Assembly (NCBI GenBank): GCA_946479055.1
Contig: CAMLEX010000282.1
Span: 1-6,801 of the forward strand
DNA length: 6,801 nt
From: an uncultured Bacteroidota bacterium
GTDB lineage: Bacteria; Bacteroidota; Bacteroidia; Chitinophagales; Chitinophagaceae
Direction of reading: 5' to 3'
The position numbers and the translations under genes are program-made. The notes beneath the pieces were generated by a model that was given only the letters and a program-made list of their open reading frames with translations, searched no databases and was not told where the DNA came from. This document shows, piece after piece, positions 1-6,521 of this stretch (within the stretch, counting starts at the first letter, position 1; each line of letters starts with the position of its first letter).

Positions 1-2693
1 CCCCAACCGAAAAAGTAAGAGGTGAAGGCAAAGCTTTCTATTCTAACGAAGAGGTGATCATAGCTTACAATGAAGGTGTTGTTGATTTGCATGCATGGAT
101 TAAAGTAAAAGCAAACATCCGCAACAGTGATGGATTGTTGGAACATAAATTAATAGAAACAACTGTTGGTCGTGTGATCTTTAATCAACACGTTCCTGCA
201 GAAGTTGGTTTTGTAAATGCACTGCTGACCAAAAAGAATCTTCGTGATATCATCGGTGATATTATCGAAACTACCAACGTTCCAAAGACAGCTAAGTTTT
301 TGGATGATATCAAGCAACTTGGTTTCCGTACAGCCTTCCAGGGTGGATTGTCATTCAGTATTAATGACCTTATCATTCCTGATATTAAAGAAGAGCTGCT
401 GGAAAATGCAAAAGGTGAAGTAGATGAAGTATGGGACAACTATAACATGGGTCTTATTACCAACAACGAAAGATATAACCAAACAGTAGATATCTGGAGC
501 CGTGTAGATACAAGGATCACGGAGACATTGATCCGTGAACTGGCTAACGATAAACAAGGATTCAACTCTGTTTATATGATGTTGGATTCCGGTGCCCGTG
601 GTTCTAAACAGCAGATCAAACAGTTGGCTGGTATCCGGGGATTGATGGCTAAGCCAAGAAAATCAGGTTCCAGTGGATCCGAGATCATTGAGAATCCAAT
701 TCTTTCCAACTTTAAAGGCGGATTGAATGTATTGGATTACTTCATCTCTACCCACGGTGCCCGTAAAGGTTTGGCGGATACCGCTCTTAAAACAGCGGAT
801 GCTGGTTACCTGACTCGTCGTTTGGTGGATGTAGCCCAGGATGTAGTTATTACTGAAGAAGATTGTGGTACACTGCGTGGTATTGCTACTACTGCATTGA
901 AAGATAATGAGGACGTCATTGAACCATTGGCAGACAGAATTGCCGGTCGTATATCATTGCATGATGTTTACGATTTACAAAATGACGTGCTGATAGTTGC
1001 AGCCGGTGATGAAATTACCCCTGCTATTGCGAAGAGAATTGAAGATGCAGGTATAGAAACTGTAGAAATTCGTTCTGTACTTACTTGCGAAAGCAAGCGT
1101 GGATGTTGCGTAAGATGTTATGGTAAAAACCTTGCATCAGGTATTCGTGCACAAAAGGGAGATGCTGTTGGTATCATTGCTGCCCAGTCAATCGGTGAGC
1201 CTGGTACACAGTTGACACTTCGTACATTTCACGTAGGTGGTGTGGCTGGTTCAGCTTCAGTTGAGTCTACATTGATCGCTAAGTTTGATGGTACCATCCA
1301 ATTTGACGGCTTACGTTCTGTAATGACCGAGAACAATGAAGGCGATAAAGTTCAGATCGTAATTGGTCGTACAGGTGAGGTTCGTATCATTGATACCAAG
1401 AATGATCGTCTGCTGATCACGAATAACATTCCTTATGGTGCTACCATGAACGTGAAAGACGGGCAGAAAATAAGCAAAGGAGATGTGATCTGTACATGGG
1501 ATCCCTATAACAATGTTATCATGGCGGAGATCAATGGTACATTGAAATTTGAAAATGTTATCGAGGGTGTTACTTATCGTGAAGAATCAGATGAGCAAAC
1601 AGGTCACAGAGAGAAAGTGGTTATAGAAACCCGTGATAAGACAAAGATCCCGTCGATAGTATTAGAAGGAAAAGAAATTAAATCATACAACCTACCGACA
1701 GGTAGCCACATCATTCCTGATGAAGGTGATGAAGTAAAAGCCGGACAGGTAATTGTAAAGATACCTCGTGTATTAGGCAAGTTGAGAGATATCACCGGTG
1801 GTCTTCCCCGTGTTACTGAATTGTTTGAAGCAAGAAACCCAAGCAACCCATCCGTTGTTTCTGAAATTGATGGTGTGGTAAGCATGGGAGCAATCAAACG
1901 TGGTAACCGCGAGATCATCATTGAGGCAAAAGATGGTGTACAGAAGAAATACCTGGTACCATTGACAAGACAAATTCTTGCACAGGATGGTGACTTCGTA
2001 AAAGCAGGTAATGCATTGAGTGATGGTCAAACATCACCACAGGATATCTTATCTATCCAGGGCCCATTTGCGGTACAGCAATACGTAGTGAACGAGATAC
2101 AGGAAGTTTATCGTTTGCAGGGTGTGAAGATCAATGACAAACACATTGAAGTGATCGTTCGCCAGATGATGCGTAAGGTGAGCATTGTTGATCCGGGTGA
2201 TACAAGATTCCTTGAAGATGATTCTGCTGATAAATTTGAATTCGTAGAAGAGAACGATTACATCTTTGATAAGAAAGTGGTAACAGATATTGGTGATTCA
2301 GGCAAGCTTCGTGCAGGACAGATTGTAAGCCTGCGTGAAGTAAGAGAAGAGAATTCAATCCTTCGCAGAAATGATAAGAAGCTTGTTGAGTTCCGTGATG
2401 CACAACCTGCGACATCTTCACCGACTTTGTTAGGTATTACCAAAGCATCATTAGGTGTACAAAGCTGGATCTCTGCGGCATCGTTCCAGGAAACAACCAA
2501 AGTACTGTCATCAGCGGCCATTCATGGTAAAACAGATGATATGCTCGGGTTGAAAGAGAATGTTATCACAGGTCACCCGATCCCGGCTGGTACTGGTTTG
2601 CGTGAATTTGAGAATATGATCGTAGGAAGCAAGGAAGAATATGAATTGCTGCAAACTACACGTGAAGCGATGACATTTGATGAAGAGGAATAA
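1..2693 (+). CDS. rpoC: DNA-directed RNA polymerase subunit beta' (C-terminal part, 5' end outside window)
   Basis: Catalytic beta' subunit of RNA polymerase. The frame is open from the window edge (first whole codon at 3; it begins PTEKVRGEG), so the GTG at 54 is internal. About 896 residues are visible. Known Bacteroidetes beta' subunits are about 1,430 residues, so the N-terminal third, including the NADFDGD metal site, lies upstream. Visible parts in order: F-loop (SGARGS...GLMAKP, about 588-656); bridge helix ([20 protein letters not shown], about 750-850); four zinc-ligand cysteines at 864, 1086, 1107 and 1116 (C...[11 protein letters not shown]); trigger-loop region ([21 protein letters not shown], about 1170-1250); SI3-like sandwich-barrel insertion (about 1260-1770); [15 protein letters not shown] (from about 1782); and the conserved C-terminal block [19 protein letters not shown]...[15 protein letters not shown] (about 2463-2597). 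The stop is TAA at 2691. rpoB is expected upstream. Identification is essentially certain. Confidence 0.98.
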   Translation, partial: PTEKVRGEGKAFYSNEEVIIAYNEGVVDLHAWIKVKANIRNSDGLLEHKLIETTVGRVIFNQHVPAEVGFVNALLTKKNLRDIIGDIIETTNVPKTAKFLDDIKQLGFRTAFQGGLSFSINDLIIPDIKEELLENAKGEVDEVWDNYNMGLITNNERYNQTVDIWSRVDTRITETLIRELANDKQGFNSVYMMLDSGARGSKQQIKQLAGIRGLMAKPRKSGSSGSEIIENPILSNFKGGLNVLDYFISTHGARKGLADTALKTADAGYLTRRLVDVAQDVVITEEDCGTLRGIATTALKDNEDVIEPLADRIAGRISLHDVYDLQNDVLIVAAGDEITPAIAKRIEDAGIETVEIRSVLTCESKRGCCVRCYGKNLASGIRAQKGDAVGIIAAQSIGEPGTQLTLRTFHVGGVAGSASVESTLIAKFDGTIQFDGLRSVMTENNEGDKVQIVIGRTGEVRIIDTKNDRLLITNNIPYGATMNVKDGQKISKGDVICTWDPYNNVIMAEINGTLKFENVIEGVTYREESDEQTGHREKVVIETRDKTKIPSIVLEGKEIKSYNLPTGSHIIPDEGDEVKAGQVIVKIPRVLGKLRDITGGLPRVTELFEARNPSNPSVVSEIDGVVSMGAIKRGNREIIIEAKDGVQKKYLVPLTRQILAQDGDFVKAGNALSDGQTSPQDILSIQGPFAVQQYVVNEIQEVYRLQGVKINDKHIEVIVRQMMRKVSIVDPGDTRFLEDDSADKFEFVEENDYIFDKKVVTDIGDSGKLRAGQIVSLREVREENSILRRNDKKLVEFRDAQPATSSPTLLGITKASLGVQSWISAASFQETTKVLSSAAIHGKTDDMLGLKENVITGHPIPAGTGLREFENMIVGSKEEYELLQTTREAMTFDEEE

Positions 2694-2695
2694 TG

Positions 2696-2727
2696 TGCAA
2701 ATTTGCAAATATGCAAATGTGTAAATG
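2696..2727. repeat. Four tandem copies of an 8-nt unit (TGCAAATN)
   Basis: Two bases after the rpoC stop codon there are four back-to-back 8-nt units: TGCAAATT, TGCAAATA, TGCAAATG and TGTAAATG. The first three differ only at the last base and the fourth has one further change. The repeat lies between the stop codon and the rpoC terminator, so it is transcribed as part of the rpoC 3' UTR. No function is evident. Confidence 0.75.
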
Positions 2728-2732
2728 ATATT

Positions 2733-2764
2733 AAGGAGCGAGATTTATTCTTGCTCCTTTTTTT
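2733..2764 (+). terminator. Intrinsic terminator of rpoC
   Basis: A 10-bp stem (AAGGAGCGAG, 2733-2742, pairing with CTTGCTCCTT, 2750-2759, with one G-U pair) encloses a 7-nt loop and runs directly into a T tract ending at 2764. It lies 40 nt after the rpoC stop codon and should end the rpoC operon. The T tract is on the + strand side only, so it is a one-way terminator. Confidence 0.9.
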
Positions 2765-2862
2765 ATCGCGGATTTTATGGATTTAAAATGATTTCGCATA
2801 GGCTGATATCATAGTTTTAAAAGGGATATCCATAAATAGTAATCCTTTTTAATCCGTGATCG
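2765..2862. repeat. Imperfect inverted repeat, about 98 nt, possible small palindromic element
   Basis: The left arm 2765-2783 (ATCGCGGATT, TTAT, GGATT) matches the reverse complement of the right arm 2843-2862 (ATCACGGATT, AAAAA, GGATT). This gives a 10-bp stem with one G-U pair, a 4x5 internal loop, then 5 more base pairs. The enclosed segment contains the palindrome GGATATCC (2824-2831) and a second GATATC (2805-2810). It starts immediately after the rpoC terminator and ends about 30 nt before the next promoter. It resembles a small non-coding palindromic repeat of the REP/MITE kind. That class call is inference, and other genomic copies cannot be seen here. Confidence 0.45.
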
Positions 2863-2892
2863 TTAAGTGTTTCATAAAGTAACCTGAATCCC

Positions 2893-2900
2893 TATCTTTG
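2893..2900 (+). promoter_or_regulatory. Bacteroidetes-type -7 promoter element (TATCTTTG)
   Basis: TATCTTTG is a full match to the Bacteroidetes primary-sigma -7 consensus TAnnTTTG. A weak -33-like TTTC sits at 2870-2873, about 20 nt upstream. Transcription would start near 2905, leaving a 5' UTR of about 30 nt before the ATG at 2938. It follows the rpoC terminator and would drive the OmpH-like gene independently. Confidence 0.6.
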
Positions 2901-2937
2901 CCCACCTATTCATCATTAATTTGCAAAAAACAATCGA

Positions 2938-3543
2938 ATGAAAAATGGTTTGCTGATTTGGAATGTATTATTAACGGTTGTTGCCGGATACTTACTCTTC
3001 TCACATTTTAATAAAAAAAGTTCCGGTATAAAAAACGGGATGAATTTATCAAAGGATTCTTTATCCATTCACAAGCCTTTTCGCATTGCTTATTTTGAAA
3101 TGGATTCTGTTCAAAACAATACATCGCTTGTAAAGGATGTTCAGACAGAGATTGAAAAAAAGGAAAAAGATTTCACTACCCAACTTTCCCAGCTTGAATA
3201 TTCTTATCAAAGCAAAATACAGGAATACCAGCAAAAGGAAAAAGGTGGCACAATGACACAGGCAGATTATGAAAAAGCACAATCTGATGTCAGGCAACTT
3301 GAATCGCGGATTAAAAACAGAAAGCAGGAGCTTGATCAGCAATACCAGGAGTTTATGATGAGAAGCCAGTTAAACCTGAAGAAAACAATTGAAGAATTTA
3401 TTGCCGAGTATAATAAGGACAAAGAGTATTCTTATATAGTATCGTATGAGCAAGGTTTGTTTTATTATAAGGATACTATTTACAATATCACTGATGATGT
3501 AGTAAAAGGACTAAACGAGCTGTATAAGAATAAAAAGAAGTAA
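2938..3543 (+). CDS. OmpH/Skp-family periplasmic chaperone-like protein
   Basis: A 201-residue protein with the layout of the OmpH/Skp family, whose best-known member, Skp, holds unfolded outer-membrane proteins in the periplasm. There is a hydrophobic N-terminal segment (residues about 5-22), a short strand (RIAYFEMDSV, 49-58), a long Lys/Glu/Gln-rich coiled-coil hairpin (about 62-150), and a C-terminal strand and helix (YSYIVSYEQG...DDVVKGLNELY, about 163-196). The N-terminal segment has no lipobox and no obvious AxA signal-peptidase site, so the protein may stay anchored in the inner membrane, unlike free Skp. The ATG at 2938 is chosen because it puts this segment at the N-terminus and lies about 30 nt after the promoter; no Shine-Dalgarno is seen. 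The gene is bracketed by terminators and is probably monocistronic. The family call is fairly firm; the client proteins are unknown. Confidence 0.85.
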   Translation: MKNGLLIWNVLLTVVAGYLLFSHFNKKSSGIKNGMNLSKDSLSIHKPFRIAYFEMDSVQNNTSLVKDVQTEIEKKEKDFTTQLSQLEYSYQSKIQEYQQKEKGGTMTQADYEKAQSDVRQLESRIKNRKQELDQQYQEFMMRSQLNLKKTIEEFIAEYNKDKEYSYIVSYEQGLFYYKDTIYNITDDVVKGLNELYKNKKK

Positions 3544-3562
3544 AAAAGTATTTTCCCCTTAG

Positions 3563-3600
3563 AAAGTCCTTCCAATAGCATGGAAGGACTTTTTTTGTTT
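3563..3600 (+). terminator. Intrinsic terminator of the OmpH-like gene
   Basis: A perfect 12-bp stem (AAAGTCCTTCCA, 3563-3574, pairing with TGGAAGGACTTT, 3581-3592) has a 6-nt loop. Its 3' arm flows into seven consecutive T's (3590-3596), then G and more T's. It begins 20 nt after the OmpH-like stop codon and is among the clearest terminators in the window. Confidence 0.93.
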
Positions 3601-3632
3601 TATCGGGTGTTAGTAAAATGAAGTGAATTACT

Positions 3633-3640
3633 TATCTTGA
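3633..3640 (+). promoter_or_regulatory. Possible -7 promoter element of the permease gene (TATCTTGA)
   Basis: TATCTTGA resembles TAnnTTTG but lacks one T of the TTTG half, and no good -33 TTG is visible about 20 nt upstream. Its position fits: it follows the upstream terminator and precedes the permease ATG by about 18 nt, implying a very short 5' UTR. Confidence 0.4.
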
Positions 3641-3657
3641 TAACTAAACCAATTTAC

Positions 3658-5082
3658 ATGGCAGAACAGCAAACTTCTTTCAAGCCAACGCTTAGTTTAT
3701 TCGATGGAACAATGATCGTAGCAGGTTCAATGATCGGATCAGGAATTTTTATTGTCAGTGCAGACATTGCCCGGAATGTGGGTAATGCTGGTTGGCTGAT
3801 AGCTGTCTGGGTTATTACAGGATTTATGACTTTGACTGCAGCATTGAGTTACGGAGAATTGAGTGCCATGTATCCTAAAGCCGGTGGTCAGTATGTTTAT
3901 TTAAAAGAAGCTTTTAATCCATTAGCGGGTTTTTTGTATGGCTGGAGTTTTTTTGCTGTGATACAAACAGCAACCATAGCTGCTGTTGGGGTTGCATTCA
4001 GCAAATTTGCCGGTACTTTTATTCCGGTATTGGATGTAAAGGATGCTAATATGATCACACAGATCGGGATCTTTAAAATTTACCCGGCGCAATTTGTTTC
4101 CATAGGACTGATTATACTTCTCACCTATATTAATACCCGCGGTATAAAAGAAGGAAAGCTGATACAAACAAGCTTTACTATCGTAAAATTATTATCGTTG
4201 TTTGGGTTGATTGTTTTTGGTTTATTAATAGCAGCAAAAGCGGATGTATGGAATGCAAACTGGGCTGATGCCTGGAGCATGACTTCAAGAAACGCAGAAG
4301 GACAGGTTGTTGGAGGCGTAGTTGGAAGCGCCGTACTTGGCTCCATTGCAGCTTCAATGGTGGGATCTATTTTCAGCAGCGATGCATGGAACAATGTTAC
4401 ATTCATTGCCGGGGAAGTAAAGAATCCTAAACGAAATATTGGTCTGAGTTTATTTTTAGGGACATTGATCGTAACCATTATTTATGTGGCGGCAAATTTT
4501 ATGTACATCAGTGTTTTGCCCTTAAGTGAAGTTGCCAGTGCGCCACAGGACAGGGTAGCTGTTGCCGCCAGCACAAAAATATTTGGGAATATCGGTGCTT
4601 ATGTAATTGCAGTCATGATCATGATCTCAACATTTGGTTGTAACAACGGGCTTATTCTTTCCGGTGCACGGGTATACAACACGATGGCAAAAGATGGCTT
4701 GTTCTTCAGACAAGCGGCGAAATTGAATAAAAACAATGTTCCGGAATTTGCTTTATGGATACAGTGCCTGGTAGCATCATTGCTTTGCTTAAGTGGTAGA
4801 TATGGTGATCTGCTCGATATGATCTCGTTTGTGGTGGTTCTGTTTTATATGCTTACTATTATTGGCATTTTTATTCTTCGTAAAAAAAGACCGGATGCAG
4901 AACGTCCTTATAAAGCTTTTGGTTATCCCGTATTACCAGCCTTGTATATTTTAATGGGGGCCGCATTTTGTATTCTGCTTATCATTTACAAACCTCAATT
5001 CACCTGGCCAGGATTAATTATTGTACTGTTAGGCGTTCCATTGTATTACCTGGCTATTTCTCAGCGACAAAAAGTATCGTAG
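3658..5082 (+). CDS. Amino-acid permease, APC superfamily (LAT/SteT-like)
   Basis: A 474-residue integral inner-membrane transporter with about 12 predicted helices, roughly at residues 15-36, 45-68, 90-118, 142-158, 172-194, 220-250, 263-286, 310-335, 363-380, 385-406, 424-444 and 448-468. The unwound TM1 motif GSGIF (27-31), which binds the substrate backbone in APC proteins, is intact. MYPKAGGQYVYL (71-82) and the SDAWNNVTFIAGEVKNPKRN block (241-260) are typical of the L-type amino-acid transporter branch, which includes Ser/Thr exchangers such as B. subtilis SteT. The usual bacterial length is about 430-480. The ATG at 3658 is preferred over an in-frame TTG at 3637 because the TTG falls inside the possible promoter element. 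The isoaspartyl peptidase follows 128 nt downstream, so substrates could include Asp, Asn or related amino acids, but the substrate cannot be read from the sequence. Confidence 0.93.
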   Translation: MAEQQTSFKPTLSLFDGTMIVAGSMIGSGIFIVSADIARNVGNAGWLIAVWVITGFMTLTAALSYGELSAMYPKAGGQYVYLKEAFNPLAGFLYGWSFFAVIQTATIAAVGVAFSKFAGTFIPVLDVKDANMITQIGIFKIYPAQFVSIGLIILLTYINTRGIKEGKLIQTSFTIVKLLSLFGLIVFGLLIAAKADVWNANWADAWSMTSRNAEGQVVGGVVGSAVLGSIAASMVGSIFSSDAWNNVTFIAGEVKNPKRNIGLSLFLGTLIVTIIYVAANFMYISVLPLSEVASAPQDRVAVAASTKIFGNIGAYVIAVMIMISTFGCNNGLILSGARVYNTMAKDGLFFRQAAKLNKNNVPEFALWIQCLVASLLCLSGRYGDLLDMISFVVVLFYMLTIIGIFILRKKRPDAERPYKAFGYPVLPALYILMGAAFCILLIIYKPQFTWPGLIIVLLGVPLYYLAISQRQKVS

Positions 5083-5143
5083 ATGAGGTTTGCAACTATC
5101 CAAAAAAATGAGCTCATTATTAGTGCTCATCTAAGGATAGTTG
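5080..5143 (+). promoter_or_regulatory. Nested two-tier hairpin after the permease stop, with a competing pairing
   Basis: The outer stem CAACTATCC (5093-5101) pairs perfectly with GGATAGTTG (5135-5143). Inside it, ATGAGC (5108-5113) pairs with GCTCAT (5125-5130). The competing 8-bp pairing TAGATGAG (5080-5087, starting with the UAG stop codon) with CTCATCTA (5126-5133) cannot coexist with the inner stem. On the + strand the hairpin is followed by A's, not T's, so it is not a standard terminator for the permease. On the - strand the inner stem is followed by six T's and would look like a weak terminator. Possible roles are mRNA stabilisation, processing or control of the downstream gene; none is shown. 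Confidence 0.5.
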
Positions 5144-5177
5144 AAAAAAACTGGAAATTCTTCCTGTACAAAAGGCC

Positions 5178-5185
5178 TAATTTCG
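5178..5185 (+). promoter_or_regulatory. Weak promoter-like -7 element upstream of the isoaspartyl peptidase (TAATTTCG)
   Basis: TAATTTCG differs from TAnnTTTG at one defined base and lies 25 nt before the ATG at 5211. No convincing -33 element is seen at the right distance. It could give the gene its own promoter, or the gene could simply be read through from the permease. Confidence 0.3.
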
Positions 5186-5210
5186 GCTGCGAAAAACAGT
5201 TGATATTATT

Positions 5211-6158
5211 ATGTCAAAATACACATTAGCACTACACGGTGGCGCCGGTACCATATTGAAACAAGATATGACGCCTGACCTGGAAACCGCTTACCTCGCA
5301 GGTTTGGAAGATGCATTGAGGGCAGGTTATGCCGTGCTGGAAGAAGGTGGTACTGCCGTCAATGCTGTAAAAGCAACGGTTGTGGTATTGGAAGATAATA
5401 TGCTTTTCAATGCTGGAAGAGGTTCTGTGTTTACCAAAAAAGGATTGCAGGAAATGGACGCCGCCATCATGGAGGGAGCAACATTGAGTGCAGGAGCAGT
5501 AGCCGGTGTACGCAATGTCCGCAACCCAATAGAATTGGCAATGGAAGTAATGCGCAACAGCAACCATGTATTTCTCAGTGGCAAAGGCGCCAATGATTTT
5601 GCTATCAAACAGGGAATAAAATTAGAGCCCGATGAATTTTTCTTCAGCCAGTTCCGTTACGATCAGTGGAAAGCTATCCGTGATTCAGATAATTATGCAT
5701 TGGATCATACGCACCAGCAACTGGAAGAACTGATGCGTGATAAAAAATTCGGGACAGTAGGTGCTGTTGCCTCCGATGCGCAGGGAAATATTGCCGCTGC
5801 CACCAGTACCGGTGGTATGACCAATAAAAAATATGGCCGCATCGGCGACAGCCCGTTGATAGGCGCCGGCACTTATGCCAATAATAAAACCTGCGCCATC
5901 AGCGCCACCGGCCATGGCGAACCTTTTATCCGTGGTGTAGCAGCTTACGATGTTAGTTGCCTGATGGAATACAAAGGACTTAGTTTACACGAAGCCATGA
6001 ACATAGTAGTGAATGATAAACTGGTAAAGCTCGAAGGCGAAGGCGGTATGATAGGTGTGGATGCACAGGGCAATGCCGCGATGATCTTTAACAGTGCGGG
6101 CATGTACAGAGCAATGAGAAACAGTGATGGGGAAGGTGAAGTAGCGATATATAGCTAG
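5211..6158 (+). CDS. iaaA: Isoaspartyl peptidase / plant-type L-asparaginase (Ntn hydrolase)
   Basis: A 315-residue precursor of the Thr-nucleophile family typified by E. coli IaaA (EcAIII). The family cleaves isoaspartyl dipeptides and, more weakly, asparagine, releasing aspartate. The precursor cuts itself before the nucleophile; here that is Gly181-Thr182 in KKFGTVGAVA, giving an alpha chain of about 181 and a beta chain of about 134 residues. Other family landmarks are present: LALHGGAG (6-13), LFNAGRGS (65-72, with Asn67), AAATSTGGMTNKKYGRIGDS (195-214, with Thr200, Arg210 and Asp213 matching EcAIII catalytic and substrate-binding residues) and ATGHGE (232-237, with Thr233-Gly234). No signal peptide is seen, so it should be cytosolic. 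Length is normal for the family and nothing is broken. The linker before Thr182 (about 155-180) is charged, as expected for the part that becomes disordered. Possible roles are repair-peptide turnover and asparagine catabolism. The symbol is by similarity to E. coli. Confidence 0.95.
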   Translation: MSKYTLALHGGAGTILKQDMTPDLETAYLAGLEDALRAGYAVLEEGGTAVNAVKATVVVLEDNMLFNAGRGSVFTKKGLQEMDAAIMEGATLSAGAVAGVRNVRNPIELAMEVMRNSNHVFLSGKGANDFAIKQGIKLEPDEFFFSQFRYDQWKAIRDSDNYALDHTHQQLEELMRDKKFGTVGAVASDAQGNIAAATSTGGMTNKKYGRIGDSPLIGAGTYANNKTCAISATGHGEPFIRGVAAYDVSCLMEYKGLSLHEAMNIVVNDKLVKLEGEGGMIGVDAQGNAAMIFNSAGMYRAMRNSDGEGEVAIYS

Positions 6159-6164
6159 AACCAC

Positions 6165-6182
6165 GATTTGAAAGATTTGAAA
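6165..6182. repeat. Two tandem copies of GATTTGAAA
   Basis: The 9-nt unit GATTTGAAA occurs twice in direct succession, starting 6 nt after the isoaspartyl peptidase stop codon, with a decayed third start (AGATTA) after it. It is similar in style and position to the TGCAAATN repeat behind rpoC. Confidence 0.6.
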
Positions 6183-6219
6183 AGATTAGGAAGAGAGTAT
6201 TCTTTGTAATCCTTTTTTT
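6181..6219 (+). terminator. Probable imperfect intrinsic terminator of the isoaspartyl peptidase gene
   Basis: AAAG and ATTA (6181-6188) pair with TAAT and CTTT (6207-6215) with one bulged C. A further AAGA/TCTT stem (6191-6194 with 6201-6204) sits inside, with a 6-nt loop. The 3' arm runs into seven T's (6213-6219). The stem is interrupted and AT-rich, so it is weaker than the two upstream terminators. Confidence 0.45.
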
Positions 6220-6454
6220 CTTTGGTGTTGCTGAAATTTTTGTGCTGAAGATGAGAGGGAATACTAATAGCAGTGTACAGATAAGTTTTTTATGTAGCCA
6301 GCTTCATACTTACTTGCATCGTTCGTTGCTTCGCACTCTTCATCGTTCTGTAATTCTATTCAGCATTTTGGAAATGTACTTTTTGTTTTCGCTATACTTT
6401 ATTCGTGCAGTGGTTGAAAAAAAACACCAACAGCGGCGTAAAAAAATATTTTGA

Positions 6455-6484
6455 GAAAAGATGCCCCTATATCAATCGGGCATT
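6455..6484 (-). terminator. Possible terminator of the minus-strand barrel gene
   Basis: Read on the - strand, ATGCCC (6483-6478) pairs with GGGCAT (6466-6461) across an 11-nt loop, followed by CTTTTCTC. The stem is only 6 bp and the T tract is broken, but it lies 38 nt beyond the stop codon of the minus-strand gene, in the right place. Confidence 0.4.
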
Positions 6485-6521
6485 ATATCGAATTGTCATT
6501 ACAAATTTCAAGTAGCATTCA

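Larger units (their letters stand above)
6159..6521. other. Convergent intergenic region without a convincing gene
   Basis: This 363-nt gap lies between the 3' ends of the + strand isoaspartyl peptidase and the - strand barrel gene. It holds the GATTTGAAA repeat, a possible + strand terminator (to 6219), a block with the direct repeat CATCGTTC at 6317-6324 and 6341-6348 (24-nt period), and a possible - strand terminator (6455-6484). An open frame of 70 codons at 6242-6454 starts with GTG, has no ribosome binding site or family resemblance, and is not called a gene. Nothing else is recognised. Confidence 0.6.

Noticed and set aside
54..56. GTG as the start codon of the long first reading frame
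   Set aside because: The frame stays open to the window edge and the upstream residues ([16 protein letters not shown]) match RpoC, so the gene is truncated by the window and the GTG is internal.
2131..2708. Minus-strand open frames opposite the 3' part of rpoC
   Set aside because: They lie entirely opposite highly conserved RpoC codons, their translations resemble no family, and no promoter or spacing supports them.
2696..2727. CRISPR-like array
   Set aside because: The 8-nt units are directly abutting with no spacers and there are no cas genes nearby.
3061..3342. Minus-strand hydrophobic frame opposite the OmpH-like gene
   Set aside because: The Leu/Phe-rich translation is the expected complement of Lys/Glu-rich coiled-coil codons.
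3637..3639. TTG as the start of the permease
   Set aside because: It overlaps the possible -7 promoter element, and the ATG at 3658 gives an N-terminus of normal length for the family.
5093..5150. Intrinsic terminator for the permease on the + strand
   Set aside because: The hairpin is good but is followed by A's rather than a T tract.
5232..5915. Minus-strand open frames opposite the isoaspartyl peptidase
   Set aside because: They are shadows of a fully conserved gene on the + strand with no independent signals.
6242..6454. 70-codon open frame on the + strand
   Set aside because: GTG start, no ribosome binding or promoter signal, odd Lys/Arg/His-rich tail, no family resemblance, and it overlaps the repeat block in a convergent gap beyond a probable terminator.
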